NCBI RefSeq assembly: GCF_003719195.1
Contig: NZ_CP024996.1
Span: forward strand, 1,674,001-1,738,000
Source: Herbaspirillum rubrisubalbicans
Lineage (GTDB): Bacteria; Pseudomonadota; Gammaproteobacteria; Burkholderiales; Burkholderiaceae_D
Reading direction: 5' to 3'
DNA: 64,000 nt
Below are positions 54,769-63,213 of the stretch, in pieces (the first letter of the stretch is position 1; every line of letters starts with the position of its first letter). Under the pieces are notes generated by a model. That model was not told the origin of the DNA. It did no database searches and saw only the letters and a program-made list of their open reading frames with translations. A program made the translations under genes and the position numbers.

Positions 54769-55040
54769 ACTTGTTCTGATCTGGGCGATCCCGCGATCGA
54801 TAAAGCACCGGTCGTTCCAACGTGGTGACCACCTGTTCCGCCCGTTGCCGGCGGCTTTGGACGCGGAAGTCTCACGCCGTGGCATTTTATGAATCTTTAG
54901 ACAACTGACAAGATTACAACTTTTTCCGGGCTTTGTGATTAATTTACATATATTTCACAACAATAACGCCCCAATTGTAGGGAATGCCGACAATCCCCGA
55001 AGGCTGGCATCACAGCCAATTACTCCAGGGAGAGCACCGA
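54722..55040. other. Intergenic region between the metal operon and the chemoreceptor genes
   Basis: 319 bases containing the operator and promoter described above on the minus side. The side nearer the small plus-strand gene is AT-rich and holds an inverted repeat TTGTGA-N16-TCACAA (54933-54960) of unknown meaning and a GCCGACAA (54986-54993) that resembles a sigma-28 -10 box without a good -35. No other gene is seen. Confidence 0.45.
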
Positions 55041-55241
55041 ATGCTGAAGGGAAATGCAGAAAGCCCAGTGCCGGATGAGGAAGTCCGGGTGCTGTTGCAT
55101 CAGTTGGCGCGTTTGGGAAGCATCCTGGAGAGCTTGCAGGAAACATTCGAAGAAGCCGCCATCGACAGCCAGGCAAGATCGGCCCTGCTCGCCAGGACTG
55201 CCGCCGTTGTCGCTCAGGCAAAGGCTGGCAAGACAAACTAG
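55041..55241 (+). CDS. Small helical protein upstream of a chemoreceptor
   Basis: A 66-residue protein with a good ribosome site (CAGGGAGAG) before the ATG. It is predicted to be mostly helical, with heptad-like hydrophobic spacing (VLLHQLARLGSILESLQETF) that suggests a coiled coil. No known family was recognised. It lies 115 bases before the chemoreceptor gene, on the same strand. Confidence 0.65.
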   Translation: MLKGNAESPVPDEEVRVLLHQLARLGSILESLQETFEEAAIDSQARSALLARTAAVVAQAKAGKTN

Positions 55242-55356
55242 GTTCGCTTGCCGGCTGGCACGTTGACAAGAGGGGCTCTTGCTTCGTCGTGCCGGGGACA
55301 AGCCGCTACGCCAGCCTTCACTCCATATCGCCAATACATCTTTAGAAGGGGAAAGC

Positions 55357-57099
55357 ATGTTTTCATCACTCACGGTCGGCAGGAAGCTCGGCCTGGCATT
55401 TCTGGTGTTGGTCGTCGTCTCGTTGATTGGCAGCAGCGTGTCCTTATTCAATTTTGCCAGGCTTGAAGAAGCCAGTGGCATGAATGTCCACACCTATGAG
55501 GTGATGGGGGCGGCCGACGACATGCTGCTCAATATGGTCAATGTCGAAACCGGCATTCGCGGTTACGTGGCGTCGGGCAATGAAGCCTTTCTGGATCCCT
55601 ACAAGATTGGACGCAAGAATTTCCGCACGGCCTTCGAGAAGGCCAAATCGCTGACTGCCGACAATCCTGCCCAGCAGAAGCGCCTGGCCGAAATGCTCGA
55701 TCTGACCGACAAGATCGAGGAAGTCGATCAGATGTTGATGAAACTGAGAAAAGAGGCCAATGCCAATGCCTCCACCCAGGAGCTGCAAAGCTATTTCGGC
55801 GCCACCCACGACAAGATATACATGGATCGCTTCCGTGCCGTGCAGCAGGAATTCGTCCAGGCCGAGGAGTCGCTGCTGTCGGTACGCAGCGAGTTGGTGC
55901 ATACCTTGAGCCAATCGACCTTGTGGACGCTCATCGGTGCGGGTGCCGTCACTATCCTGTTGGCCATCGGCGCGGGCTTTACCATCACCCGCAGCATCCT
56001 TCATGCACTGGGTGGCGAACCTGCCCAGGCCGCTTCGGTGGCACAGTCCATCGCAGCCGGGGATCTGACGGTGGCTGTGGCGCTCAAGCCCAACGATCGT
56101 ACCAGCCTGATGGCATCGCTGGTGAGCATGAAAGATCAACTGACCAATATCGTGCGCGGCATCCAGGCCTCGGGCGAATCGATCACGGTGGCCGCGGGCG
56201 AGATTGCCACCGGCAATACCGACTTGTCCCAGCGCACCGAAGAGCAGGCGGCCTCGTTGGAGGAGACCGCCTCCAGCATGGAGCAACTGACTTCCACCGT
56301 GCGCCAGAACTCCGACAATGCCAAGCAGGCCAATGCCTTGGCCGAGAATGCATCGGGTCTGGCGGTCAAGGGCGGCGAAGTGGTCAGTCGCGTCATCGAT
56401 ACCATGAACGAGATTTCGGACAGTTCCAGCAAGGTGTCGGACATCATCACGGTCATTGAAGGCATCGCCTTCCAGACCAATATCCTGGCGCTCAACGCGG
56501 CCGTCGAAGCGGCCCGTGCCGGCGAGCAGGGGCGCGGCTTCGCGGTGGTGGCCAGCGAGGTGCGTTCACTGGCGCAGCGCAGTGCTGGCGCGGCCAAGGA
56601 CGTCAAGGATCTCATCACGCTCTCCACCGAGCGCGTCGGACGGGGCACGCAATTGGTGGGGGAGGCCGGTAAGACCATCGGTGAAGTGGTGCAGGCCGTG
56701 CGCAATGTGACCGACATCATGAACGAGATCAGCGCCGCTTCTTCGGAGCAGACCGCCGGCATCGAACAGGTCAACCAGGCGCTGGTCCAGATGGATCAGG
56801 TCACCCAGCAAAACGCGGCGCTGGTGGAGCAGGCGGCTGCCGCCGCACAGGCGATGTCGGAGCAGGCTGTCGAGTTGCGTGCGGCGGTGGGGGTGTTCAA
56901 GGTGGCGGGTACGTCACAAGCACGAGTCGCTCCGGCCCGTGTAGCGCCCCGTCCGGCCCCAGCCCCGGTTGCGGCTGCAGTCACCAAGCCCGTCTTGCGG
57001 GAAGCTGCCCCGCTGCCTTCACCAAAGAAGAGTGAGGCGGTCAGGACTGCAGCTTCGTCCAGTCACAAGAAAGCGGATGAGGAGTGGGAAACCTTCTGA
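55357..57099 (+). CDS. Methyl-accepting chemotaxis protein
   Basis: A 580-residue chemoreceptor. TM1 (about 9-30), a periplasmic four-helix-bundle sensor (about 31-190), TM2 (about 192-212), HAMP (about 213-265) and the cytoplasmic signalling domain with the hairpin tip [20 protein letters not shown] near residue 370. A Pro/Ala-rich linker follows and the protein ends EEWETF, a C-terminal pentapeptide of the NWETF type that tethers CheR and CheB. The ATG has AAGGGGAAAGC upstream. Ligand is unknown; the sensor fold is Tar/Tsr-like. Confidence 0.95.
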   Translation: MFSSLTVGRKLGLAFLVLVVVSLIGSSVSLFNFARLEEASGMNVHTYEVMGAADDMLLNMVNVETGIRGYVASGNEAFLDPYKIGRKNFRTAFEKAKSLTADNPAQQKRLAEMLDLTDKIEEVDQMLMKLRKEANANASTQELQSYFGATHDKIYMDRFRAVQQEFVQAEESLLSVRSELVHTLSQSTLWTLIGAGAVTILLAIGAGFTITRSILHALGGEPAQAASVAQSIAAGDLTVAVALKPNDRTSLMASLVSMKDQLTNIVRGIQASGESITVAAGEIATGNTDLSQRTEEQAASLEETASSMEQLTSTVRQNSDNAKQANALAENASGLAVKGGEVVSRVIDTMNEISDSSSKVSDIITVIEGIAFQTNILALNAAVEAARAGEQGRGFAVVASEVRSLAQRSAGAAKDVKDLITLSTERVGRGTQLVGEAGKTIGEVVQAVRNVTDIMNEISAASSEQTAGIEQVNQALVQMDQVTQQNAALVEQAAAAAQAMSEQAVELRAAVGVFKVAGTSQARVAPARVAPRPAPAPVAAAVTKPVLREAAPLPSPKKSEAVRTAASSSHKKADEEWETF

Positions 57100-57131
57100 C
57101 GAAGGGGCGCGCCTTGCAGTTGAGGCGGTAC

Positions 57132-57163
57132 ACGTTCCGGCTCGGTATCTAGTCGGAACGTGA
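57132..57163 (+). other. Stem-loop after the chemoreceptor gene
   Basis: Nine-base perfect arms CACGTTCCG and CGGAACGTG around a 14-base loop, 32 bases after the chemoreceptor stop. No T-run follows, so it is likely a transcript-end structure. Confidence 0.45.
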
Positions 57164-57171
57164 AACCTTCA

Positions 57172-57209
57172 AAAAGCGATGCCCCGCTCATGGATGGGCG
57201 GGGCATCGT
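57172..57209 (-). terminator. Rho-independent terminator of the 58.4-57.2 kb operon
   Basis: A perfect 11-bp stem (CGATGCCCCGC at 57178-57188 with its complement at 57199-57209); read on the minus strand it is followed by TTTTT (57172-57176). It lies 35 bases after the stop of the minus-strand gene at 57244. Confidence 0.85.
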
Positions 57210-57243
57210 GCTTAGGGAAGATAGGTGACGAAAGCCATCCGGC

Positions 57244-58224
57244 TTAGTGAATACGCAGCACCACCAGCGTCTGGTTGAGCAACTGATAGGCGATTTCACC
57301 AAACGTGACCGGACCTGCCAAGCCACCGATGGACTTGCCTTCCAGATCGCCAAAGACGAAGTTGAGAATGCAATTGCACGACATCACCTGGCCCTGAGCC
57401 TGCTGTTCGTTGAGCCGTACCTGGAAGGCGGCAGCATAGTCGGTCACGGGTTTGGCGAATCGATAATCGACTCCGGCAAAGACGGGAGCATAGAGCTGGG
57501 TCTTGCCATGGTCGCTAGCGACATGTTGTAGCGAGACATTCAGGTGGGCGCCACCGAAGTCGCCGACCAGGGGCAAGTGGCCATGGTCCAGCCCGCGTTG
57601 ACGGATGTATTCGGAGAAGTTGGTGCGTTCACCATTGACCTCGCATTCATCGACTTCGAAGTTGGTGTCGTGGAAGCGCAGCACGTCTCCCTCTTCCGGT
57701 TCGAACAGATTGATGATCTCGATGGAGGCCAGCTTGTCCTCGGGCAGTGCCACGTAAGCGACCACGGCCATGTCTTCGTACTTGTGAGGGCCACGACCGT
57801 CATAGACCTTGGGCGTGCTGTGACCCAGCTCGGAGAGGTGGACGCCAGCGATCCAGCCGACCGTCGGACGGAGAAACGCGCCTTCGAAATTGCCCGCATC
57901 GGCGGCGAAATTCTTGTGAGCCTTGCTGCCGGCCGGAATGATGGTCAGCGCGAAGCCATTTTCGGGTGCATTGGCGCAGATGCCAGCCAGTTCCTCTGCG
58001 GCAAAGTGGGCGACCGAAGCTTGTCCCAATTCGGAGAGAGTGGTGGCGAAGATCATGTCCTGCGAGACCACGCCACCGTCCTCCGTGATGAAGTAGGGGG
58101 TTGTGCCGCCGATCCAATTGCCTGCAGGCAGTTGGTCCAGCAAGCATTCCGCACCCGCCAGTGATAGGCATTGGCCGCTTGCGATCAGTTCTTTGGTTTC
58201 TTCTACGGTGATGAGTCGGTTCAT
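57244..58224 (-). CDS. Protein of unknown function with a FIST_C-like end
   Basis: A 326-residue cytoplasmic protein with no signal or membrane segment. I cannot assign a family with confidence. The C-terminal region (SCNCILNFVFGDLEGK, then AGPVTFGEIAYQLLNQTLVVL) resembles the end of FIST domains, which are found in sensory and c-di-GMP proteins. The middle has blocks rich in Asp, Glu and His. It is second in a two-gene unit behind a 71-residue protein and neighbours a chemoreceptor, which fits a sensory role. Confidence 0.7.
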   Translation of the reverse strand: MNRLITVEETKELIASGQCLSLAGAECLLDQLPAGNWIGGTTPYFITEDGGVVSQDMIFATTLSELGQASVAHFAAEELAGICANAPENGFALTIIPAGSKAHKNFAADAGNFEGAFLRPTVGWIAGVHLSELGHSTPKVYDGRGPHKYEDMAVVAYVALPEDKLASIEIINLFEPEEGDVLRFHDTNFEVDECEVNGERTNFSEYIRQRGLDHGHLPLVGDFGGAHLNVSLQHVASDHGKTQLYAPVFAGVDYRFAKPVTDYAAAFQVRLNEQQAQGQVMSCNCILNFVFGDLEGKSIGGLAGPVTFGEIAYQLLNQTLVVLRIH

Positions 58225-58233
58225 GACGTTTCC

Positions 58234-58449
58234 TCAGAGGGTATTGAACAGGGAAATTTCGCGCACAAGGATGCGTTCCCACTTGACGAAGAAAGCATGG
58301 ACTTCAGCGGCTCGTTCGGCGATCGGGGCTTGGCTGCGCTCAAGGCGCTTGACCAGCAGTTGCGCCCCCAGGTTTTGAGACTCCAGTTTGGCGAGGCCGC
58401 CGTTGGCAAGTTTTTGCCAGCACGGGTGATGAAGGGCAGGTAAGGCCAT
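58234..58449 (-). CDS. Small protein of unknown function, 71 residues
   Basis: A 71-residue protein; the ATG at 58449 has the good ribosome site AGGAGATAG. It is basic and helical, with no signal or membrane segment, and contains KLESQNLGAQLLVKRLERS. It ends 9 bases before the FIST_C-like gene, so the two are probably co-transcribed from the TA-repeat promoter. Confidence 0.7.
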   Translation of the reverse strand: MALPALHHPCWQKLANGGLAKLESQNLGAQLLVKRLERSQAPIAERAAEVHAFFVKWERILVREISLFNTL

Positions 58450-58803
58450 GTATCTATCTCCTGGCGATGGCGCGGTTTCTGATGCGCCTGAATGAACGAG
58501 GGTGATAGCATATATATATATAAATGTTTTATTCAATAAATATGCTGAAATTGATTATCTATTTGCCGTATTTATTTTTCTATAAGGAATTTCCTGATGG
58601 CAATTGTGACCACCCTCCGCATGAGGGGTGATGGCAGGCGAGTGGGAAACTTGTGGAAAAGATGAGAGACTGGCTATACCGGCAGATGTCGTTTTCATGT
58701 CGGGCGCAGAGGGGAAGTGGCGATGGCCCTTCATCCGACCATTGTTGTCACCAATTTGTCAGTCAGACCTGTGAGCATGTGGTCCATTTTTGGAGGGGTA
58801 TCA
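58450..58803. other. AT-rich divergent intergenic region
   Basis: 354 bases without a convincing gene. The first 140 bases are markedly AT-rich and contain the TA-repeat promoter listed separately. The remainder returns to normal composition. The downstream gene begins with a GTG preceded by a strong GGAGGGG. Confidence 0.55.
58507..58536 (-). promoter_or_regulatory. Promoter with TA-repeat spacer
   Basis: On the minus strand, TTGAAT (58531-58536) and TATGCT (58507-58512) are 18 bases apart, and the spacer contains most of a 13-base ATATATATATATA run (58510-58522). Changes in repeat number would change the spacer length and hence promoter strength. It would drive the 71-residue and FIST_C-like genes. 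Confidence 0.5.
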
Positions 58804-59646
58804 GTGAAGCCGTATAAATTCCCCTGCTGCCAGTTCTTGCTGATCTTGCTAACGATCCTGGCATGTCCTGTCGTCTTGGCGAAGGATCAGATCACATGGG
58901 GAAAGCACCATGTCCCGCCTTACATGATCCAAGAAGGCCCCCGGGCCCATCAGGGTATTTTCGATTTGATTCTCGATGTCTTGAAGAGTCGCCTGCCCCA
59001 ATACCAACATGTAGAATTGGATGCGGCGTTTCCGCGCATCATCAACGAAATCAGGAATGGCCATCATTGGTGCTTCGTGGGTGCGTTGAAGACGCCGGAG
59101 CGCGAGCAATACGGCTATTTTTCCTTGCCGATTTCGATTTTTCTACCGCTACAGATCATTGTCCGCAAGAATGACGTCGGCCGCTTCAACAACGTGGAGT
59201 CGGTGCAGGACTTGCTGCGCAATCGACGCCTGGTCACATCCGTGATGCGAGGCAGGTCTTATGGTCCGCAGTTGGATGCACTGCTGATGGCCAATCCACC
59301 CCAGGAAAACTATTCGGATCTGAAGGAAGCCATTGGAATGCTGCTGGCGGGGCATCTGGACTATCTGGTGGAGTCGCCCCTGGTGGCATTTGATCTGGCC
59401 AGCCATATGGGACATGACGGCGCGCTGGCAAAAATCCAGACGGCCGAGCAGGGCGCCATTACCTATGACCGGATCTTGTGCCCCAAGAATGCTTGGGGCC
59501 AGCAAGCCATAGAAAACATCAACGAGATCCTGCTCGCGGTGCGAGGCAAGCCGTTTTACCGGCGCATCGTCGAAAAATGGAATGATCCAGAGTCGGTCAA
59601 GGTCATCCGGCGGATCTACGATACCGAGTTTCTTCAGGCGCGCTGA
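58804..59646 (+). CDS. Extracytoplasmic solute-binding-like protein (SBP family 3 fold)
   Basis: A 280-residue exported protein. The GTG at 58804 is preferred because GGAGGGG lies 6-12 bases upstream; it gives a clean signal peptide (about 1-25, ending VLAKD). The mature part resembles periplasmic amino-acid-binding proteins, with ITWGKHHVPPYM, GIFDLILDVLKSRL, and the later hinge region. No ABC genes are near, so it may be a free sensor or receptor-associated binding protein. Function not determinable. Confidence 0.75.
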   Translation: MKPYKFPCCQFLLILLTILACPVVLAKDQITWGKHHVPPYMIQEGPRAHQGIFDLILDVLKSRLPQYQHVELDAAFPRIINEIRNGHHWCFVGALKTPEREQYGYFSLPISIFLPLQIIVRKNDVGRFNNVESVQDLLRNRRLVTSVMRGRSYGPQLDALLMANPPQENYSDLKEAIGMLLAGHLDYLVESPLVAFDLASHMGHDGALAKIQTAEQGAITYDRILCPKNAWGQQAIENINEILLAVRGKPFYRRIVEKWNDPESVKVIRRIYDTEFLQAR

Positions 59647-59708
59647 AGCGCGCTTGCTGGCGTACAGCAGGATATTGAGTCAATCAGTCAATCAGACATC
59701 GACCAGTC

Positions 59709-60152
59709 TCAGCACTGCGTGTGGGGCGCCTGCATGGCGCGCTCTCGCAGCTTTTCCATGGCACTCATGAGCGCCTCGCGTTCGGTCCTGCTCAGGGCCT
59801 GCAGCAGGAAGGCTTCGCGCTGTTCCACCATCGGCACGATCTTGCGGTACAGCTTGCGCCCCTGTGCCGTGGGTTTGACGATGCGCGCGCGCGCATCTTC
59901 GGGACTGGGTTGGCGCAGCACCAGGCCGGCCTCTTCCATACGGGCCAGGGCCCGGCTGACCTGCATCTTGTCCAGCGAGGTATGCGGTACCAGGTCGCTG
60001 GCCTGCATCTGGCCTTCTTCGGCCAGTGCGGCCAGGATGCGCCATTCGTCGCGGGTCAGGCCGAAGCGGTCGGCATAGACGCTGGCCACCGAGCGGCTTA
60101 CCGCCTCGGCCAGTTGCGCCAATTGATAAGGGAAGAAGGCTTGCAGTTTCAT
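59709..60152 (-). CDS. MarR-family transcriptional regulator
   Basis: A 147-residue winged-helix repressor. It contains the MarR recognition region LTRDEWRILAALAEEGQMQA, SDLVPHTSLDKMQVSRALARM and the wing QPSPEDARARIVKPTAQG. It is divergent from the VOC/flavin hydroxylase genes. An 18-bp palindrome lies directly upstream of its own start and a second one upstream of the divergent operon, so it probably represses both and is relieved by an aromatic ligand. Confidence 0.92.
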   Translation of the reverse strand: MKLQAFFPYQLAQLAEAVSRSVASVYADRFGLTRDEWRILAALAEEGQMQASDLVPHTSLDKMQVSRALARMEEAGLVLRQPSPEDARARIVKPTAQGRKLYRKIVPMVEQREAFLLQALSRTEREALMSAMEKLRERAMQAPHTQC

Positions 60153-60159
60153 ACCGGCA

Positions 60160-60177
60160 TGGTAACAGACGTTACCA
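60160..60177. promoter_or_regulatory. MarR operator 1
   Basis: Perfect 7-4-7 palindrome with arms TGGTAAC and GTTACCA around AGAC, 7 bases upstream of the marR start. It shares arms with operator 2, so the same regulator likely binds both. Confidence 0.8.
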
Positions 60178-60278
60178 AGTCGTGGTAGCCCATGCGGGCT
60201 TGATCTATATCAAATCCATTGTGCAGATGATGAGGTGTTGCCTTCTTGTACGTTGACCATGCCGCTCAATCGTCCATA

Positions 60279-60296
60279 TAGTAACAAACGTTACTA
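60279..60296. promoter_or_regulatory. MarR operator 2
   Basis: Perfect 7-4-7 palindrome with arms TAGTAAC and GTTACTA around AAAC, 31 bases before the VOC gene start. It overlaps or abuts the likely promoter of the divergent operon (TAATTA at 60295-60300 as -10-like sequence). Confidence 0.8.
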
Positions 60297-60327
60297 ATTA
60301 TACCCAGTCAATCCAAGGAGACCCAGC

Positions 60328-60873
60328 ATGAAAATCGATCGCATCCACCACGTCGCCTACCGCTGCAAGGACGCCCAGCAGACCGTCGCGTGGTACCAGA
60401 AATACCTGAACATGGATTTCATCCTGGCCATTGCCGAAGACCAGGTGCCCTCCACCAAGGCTTCCGATCCCTACATGCACATCTTCCTGGATGCCGGCCA
60501 TGGCAACGTGCTGGCTTTCTTCGAGATTCCCAATTCACCGGCCATGGGACGCGATACCAACACCCCCGCCTGGGTCCAGCATATCGCCTTCAAGGTCGAT
60601 AGCGAAGCCACCCTGACCGAAGTGATGCAGCGCCTGCAGGCCGATGGCATCGACGTGGTCGGCATCACCGATCACACCATCTTCAAGTCCATCTATTTCT
60701 TCGATCCCAGCGGTCATCGCATCGAACTGGCCGCCGATTGCGCCACGTCAGAACAGATGCGGCGCCTGGACGAAGTGAAATGGGACATGCTCGAAGAGTG
60801 GTCACGCACCCGCCGCGCACCCAAACATGCGGCCTGGATGCACGCACAGGAGTTCACGGCAGCGGCACAGTAA
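60328..60873 (+). CDS. VOC-family (glyoxalase/extradiol dioxygenase fold) protein
   Basis: A 181-residue single VOC domain protein. It begins IDRIHHVAYRCKD with the first metal-ligand His, contains WVQHIAFKV, and ends the fold with SIYFFDPSGHRIELA, which holds the Glu ligand. These motifs fit a metal-dependent dioxygenase, lyase or isomerase. Being 52 bases before a flavin hydroxylase gene and under MarR control suggests ring-cleavage or rearrangement of a hydroxylated aromatic. Exact reaction is not known. Confidence 0.88.
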   Translation: MKIDRIHHVAYRCKDAQQTVAWYQKYLNMDFILAIAEDQVPSTKASDPYMHIFLDAGHGNVLAFFEIPNSPAMGRDTNTPAWVQHIAFKVDSEATLTEVMQRLQADGIDVVGITDHTIFKSIYFFDPSGHRIELAADCATSEQMRRLDEVKWDMLEEWSRTRRAPKHAAWMHAQEFTAAAQ

Positions 60874-60925
60874 AAAACACCAATATCCACCACGACAACA
60901 ACATCAACATCCACAGGAGACAGCC

Positions 60926-62560
60926 ATGCAAAGTACTTACACCTATCCCCGTTTCGCCTATCGTCAATCCGATGAGCAGCGCAGCGGCCAGCCGCAGCGC
61001 CATCCGGTGGTGATCATCGGCGCTGGTCCCATCGGCCTGACAGCTGCGCTGGAATGCGCCGCGCGCGGCTTGCCGGTGGTGGTGCTGGACGACAATGACA
61101 CGGTGAGCATCGGTTCGCGCGCCGTCTGCTATGCCAAGCGGCCACTGGAAATCTGGGACCGCCTGGGCGTGGCCGCGCGCATGGTGGAGCAGGGCGTGAG
61201 CTGGCAACTGGGCAAGGTGTTCTTCGAAGACCGGCAGGTCTATCAATTCGATCTCCTGCCCGAAAGCGCGCACAAGATGCCTGCCATGATCAATCTCCAG
61301 CAGTATTACCTGGAGCAATACATGGTCGATGCTTGCCATGCCCATCCCTTGATTGACCTGCGCTGGAAGCATCAGCTCTTGAACCTGAAGCAGGATGATG
61401 AACAGGTCACGCTGACCGTGGAAACGCCGGATGGCGTCTTCCACATGCAGGCGCAATGGATCATCGCCTGCGATGGTGCCAACAGTGATACGCGCAAGAT
61501 GGTCGGAGCGGAGTTCACCGGCCAGTTCTTCCAGGACCGCTTCCTGATTGCCGATGTGATCATGAAGGCCGATTTCCCCACCGAACGCTGGTTCTGGTTC
61601 GACCCGCCTTTTCATCGCGGCCAGAGTGTGCTGTTGCACAAGCAATGCGACAACGTCTGGCGCATCGATTTCCAGTTGGGCTGGGATGCCGATCCCGAGC
61701 AAGAGAAGAAGCCCGAGAACGTCATCCCACGCATCCAGGCCATGCTGGGCAAGGACGTAGAGTTCGAGCTGGAGTGGGTCTCGGTGTATCAGTTTGCCTG
61801 CCGTCGCATCGACAACATGCGCTACCAGCGCGTGCTCTTCGCCGGCGACGCCGCGCATCAGGTCTCGCCTTTCGGTGCGCGTGGTGCCAATACCGGCGTG
61901 CAGGATATCGACAACCTGGTATGGAAACTCAAGCTGGTCATCGATGGCCTGGCACCGGTCAGCTTCATCGATAGCTATCACGAGGAGCGGGCCTTTGCCA
62001 CCGACGACAACCTGCGCCAATCCACCCGTTCCACCGATTTCATCACACCCAAGAGTCGTGCCAGCAAAGTCATGCGCGACGCTGTGCTGACCCTGGCCGA
62101 GACCGAGCCCTTCGCGCGCACGCTGGTCAACAGCGGGCGTTTGTCCACGCCTACCCCCTATGTGGACTCCTCGCTCAATACTCCCGACAGTGCACTGTTC
62201 GGCGGTCGCATGGCGCCCGGCACGCCTTGCGCCGATGCGCCGATCCTGCGCGATGGCCGTCCGAGCTGGTTGCTGGAACAATTTGGAGAGAGCTTTACGG
62301 TACTGGTGTTTGGCGCCGTGGAAGTTCCTGCCAGCATCGAAGCCGCAGGACTCACGGTCAAGGTCAAGCGGATCGGCGCAAGCGGTTCAGGTGCCGAGCT
62401 GGTGGACGTGCAAGGATTGGCGGCCCAGCGTTACGGTGCACGTGACGGGTGTGCCTACCTGATCCGGCCCGACCAGCACATGGCCGCGCGCTGGCTGCAT
62501 TTCGATGCTGCGGCTATCGAGCAGGCCATTTCCCGCTGCGTCGGTCATTGCACGGCGTAA
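60926..62560 (+). CDS. FAD-dependent aromatic hydroxylase, MhpA-like
   Basis: A 544-residue flavoprotein monooxygenase. The dinucleotide fold is IIGAGPIGLTAALECA, the DG motif is in ACDGANSDTRK, and the GD motif is in RVLFAGDAAHQVSPFGARG. The N-terminal 25 residues precede the fold. The C-terminal region (about 440-544) is the thioredoxin-like domain of group A hydroxylases. AGGAGA precedes the ATG. NAD(P)H-dependent hydroxylation of an aromatic substrate is likely. Its stop overlaps the convergent GGDEF gene by 16 bases. Confidence 0.9.
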   Translation: MQSTYTYPRFAYRQSDEQRSGQPQRHPVVIIGAGPIGLTAALECAARGLPVVVLDDNDTVSIGSRAVCYAKRPLEIWDRLGVAARMVEQGVSWQLGKVFFEDRQVYQFDLLPESAHKMPAMINLQQYYLEQYMVDACHAHPLIDLRWKHQLLNLKQDDEQVTLTVETPDGVFHMQAQWIIACDGANSDTRKMVGAEFTGQFFQDRFLIADVIMKADFPTERWFWFDPPFHRGQSVLLHKQCDNVWRIDFQLGWDADPEQEKKPENVIPRIQAMLGKDVEFELEWVSVYQFACRRIDNMRYQRVLFAGDAAHQVSPFGARGANTGVQDIDNLVWKLKLVIDGLAPVSFIDSYHEERAFATDDNLRQSTRSTDFITPKSRASKVMRDAVLTLAETEPFARTLVNSGRLSTPTPYVDSSLNTPDSALFGGRMAPGTPCADAPILRDGRPSWLLEQFGESFTVLVFGAVEVPASIEAAGLTVKVKRIGASGSGAELVDVQGLAAQRYGARDGCAYLIRPDQHMAARWLHFDAAAIEQAISRCVGHCTA

Positions 62561-63213
62561 GTGCTCGCTTGCTGGCGTGTGCGCTTGAGGTGATACATCC
62601 CCTGGTCGGCGCGCGCCAGTAATGCTTCCATCGATAGTCCATCCTCGGGATAGTGGGCGTGGCCCAGGCTGGCGCTGACGTTGAGCGAGGTTGGGCCGAT
62701 CGGGAAGGGTTGGGTGAGGGCCTGGGTCAGCTTGTCGCGGATGATGGTGATGTCGCCGCAGGCGACGATCTCGCTGAGCACCACGAATTCGTCGCCACCG
62801 ATGCGGGCAATGGTATCGGCATGACGCAGGCTTTCCGAGAGGCGCTCACCGATCTGCATCAACAGCAGATCGCCGGCGGCATGACCCAGGCGGTCATTGA
62901 CCGCCTTGAAGCCATCCAGATCCAGGAACAGCAGGGCAAACCGGCCCTGTTCACGCTCGGCTCGGGCAATCGCCTCGCTGATGCGGTCTTCCAGCAGGTT
63001 GCGGTTGGGCAGGCCGGTGAGGCTGTCGTAAAGAGCCTGCTGGCGCAGGCTTGCATTGACGCTCTTGGCATCTGCCAGTTGCTGGTCCAGACGGTCGCAG
63101 CGACGCCGGGCCTTGCGCAGCAAGCCACCCAGCACGCCGATCACCGCCACCGCCCCCAACAGGGCGCAGCTCAGGGCCAGTTGAGCGATCATGGCCAGTT
63201 CCCTGTTATCCAT
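62545..63213 (-). CDS. GGDEF-domain diguanylate cyclase with one membrane anchor
   Basis: A 222-residue c-di-GMP synthase. One N-terminal helix (about 9-31) anchors a short linker and a complete GGDEF domain. The active site is GGDEF at about 138-142 and the feedback site RHAD lies five residues before. The C-terminus is slightly variable (KRTRQQAST). It starts within the end of the regulator-like gene (8-base overlap), so the two are coupled; an ATG at 63222 is an alternative start. Confidence 0.9.
   Translation of the reverse strand: MDNRELAMIAQLALSCALLGAVAVIGVLGGLLRKARRRCDRLDQQLADAKSVNASLRQQALYDSLTGLPNRNLLEDRISEAIARAEREQGRFALLFLDLDGFKAVNDRLGHAAGDLLLMQIGERLSESLRHADTIARIGGDEFVVLSEIVACGDITIIRDKLTQALTQPFPIGPTSLNVSASLGHAHYPEDGLSMEALLARADQGMYHLKRTRQQASTYAVQ

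Noticed and set aside
54933..54960. CRP-like inverted repeat TTGTGA/TCACAA
   Set aside because: The spacing of 16 between arms is far from the 6 required for a CRP site.
54986..54993. Sigma-28 -10 box GCCGACAA before the chemoreceptor cluster
   Set aside because: No TAAA -35 at the expected spacing.
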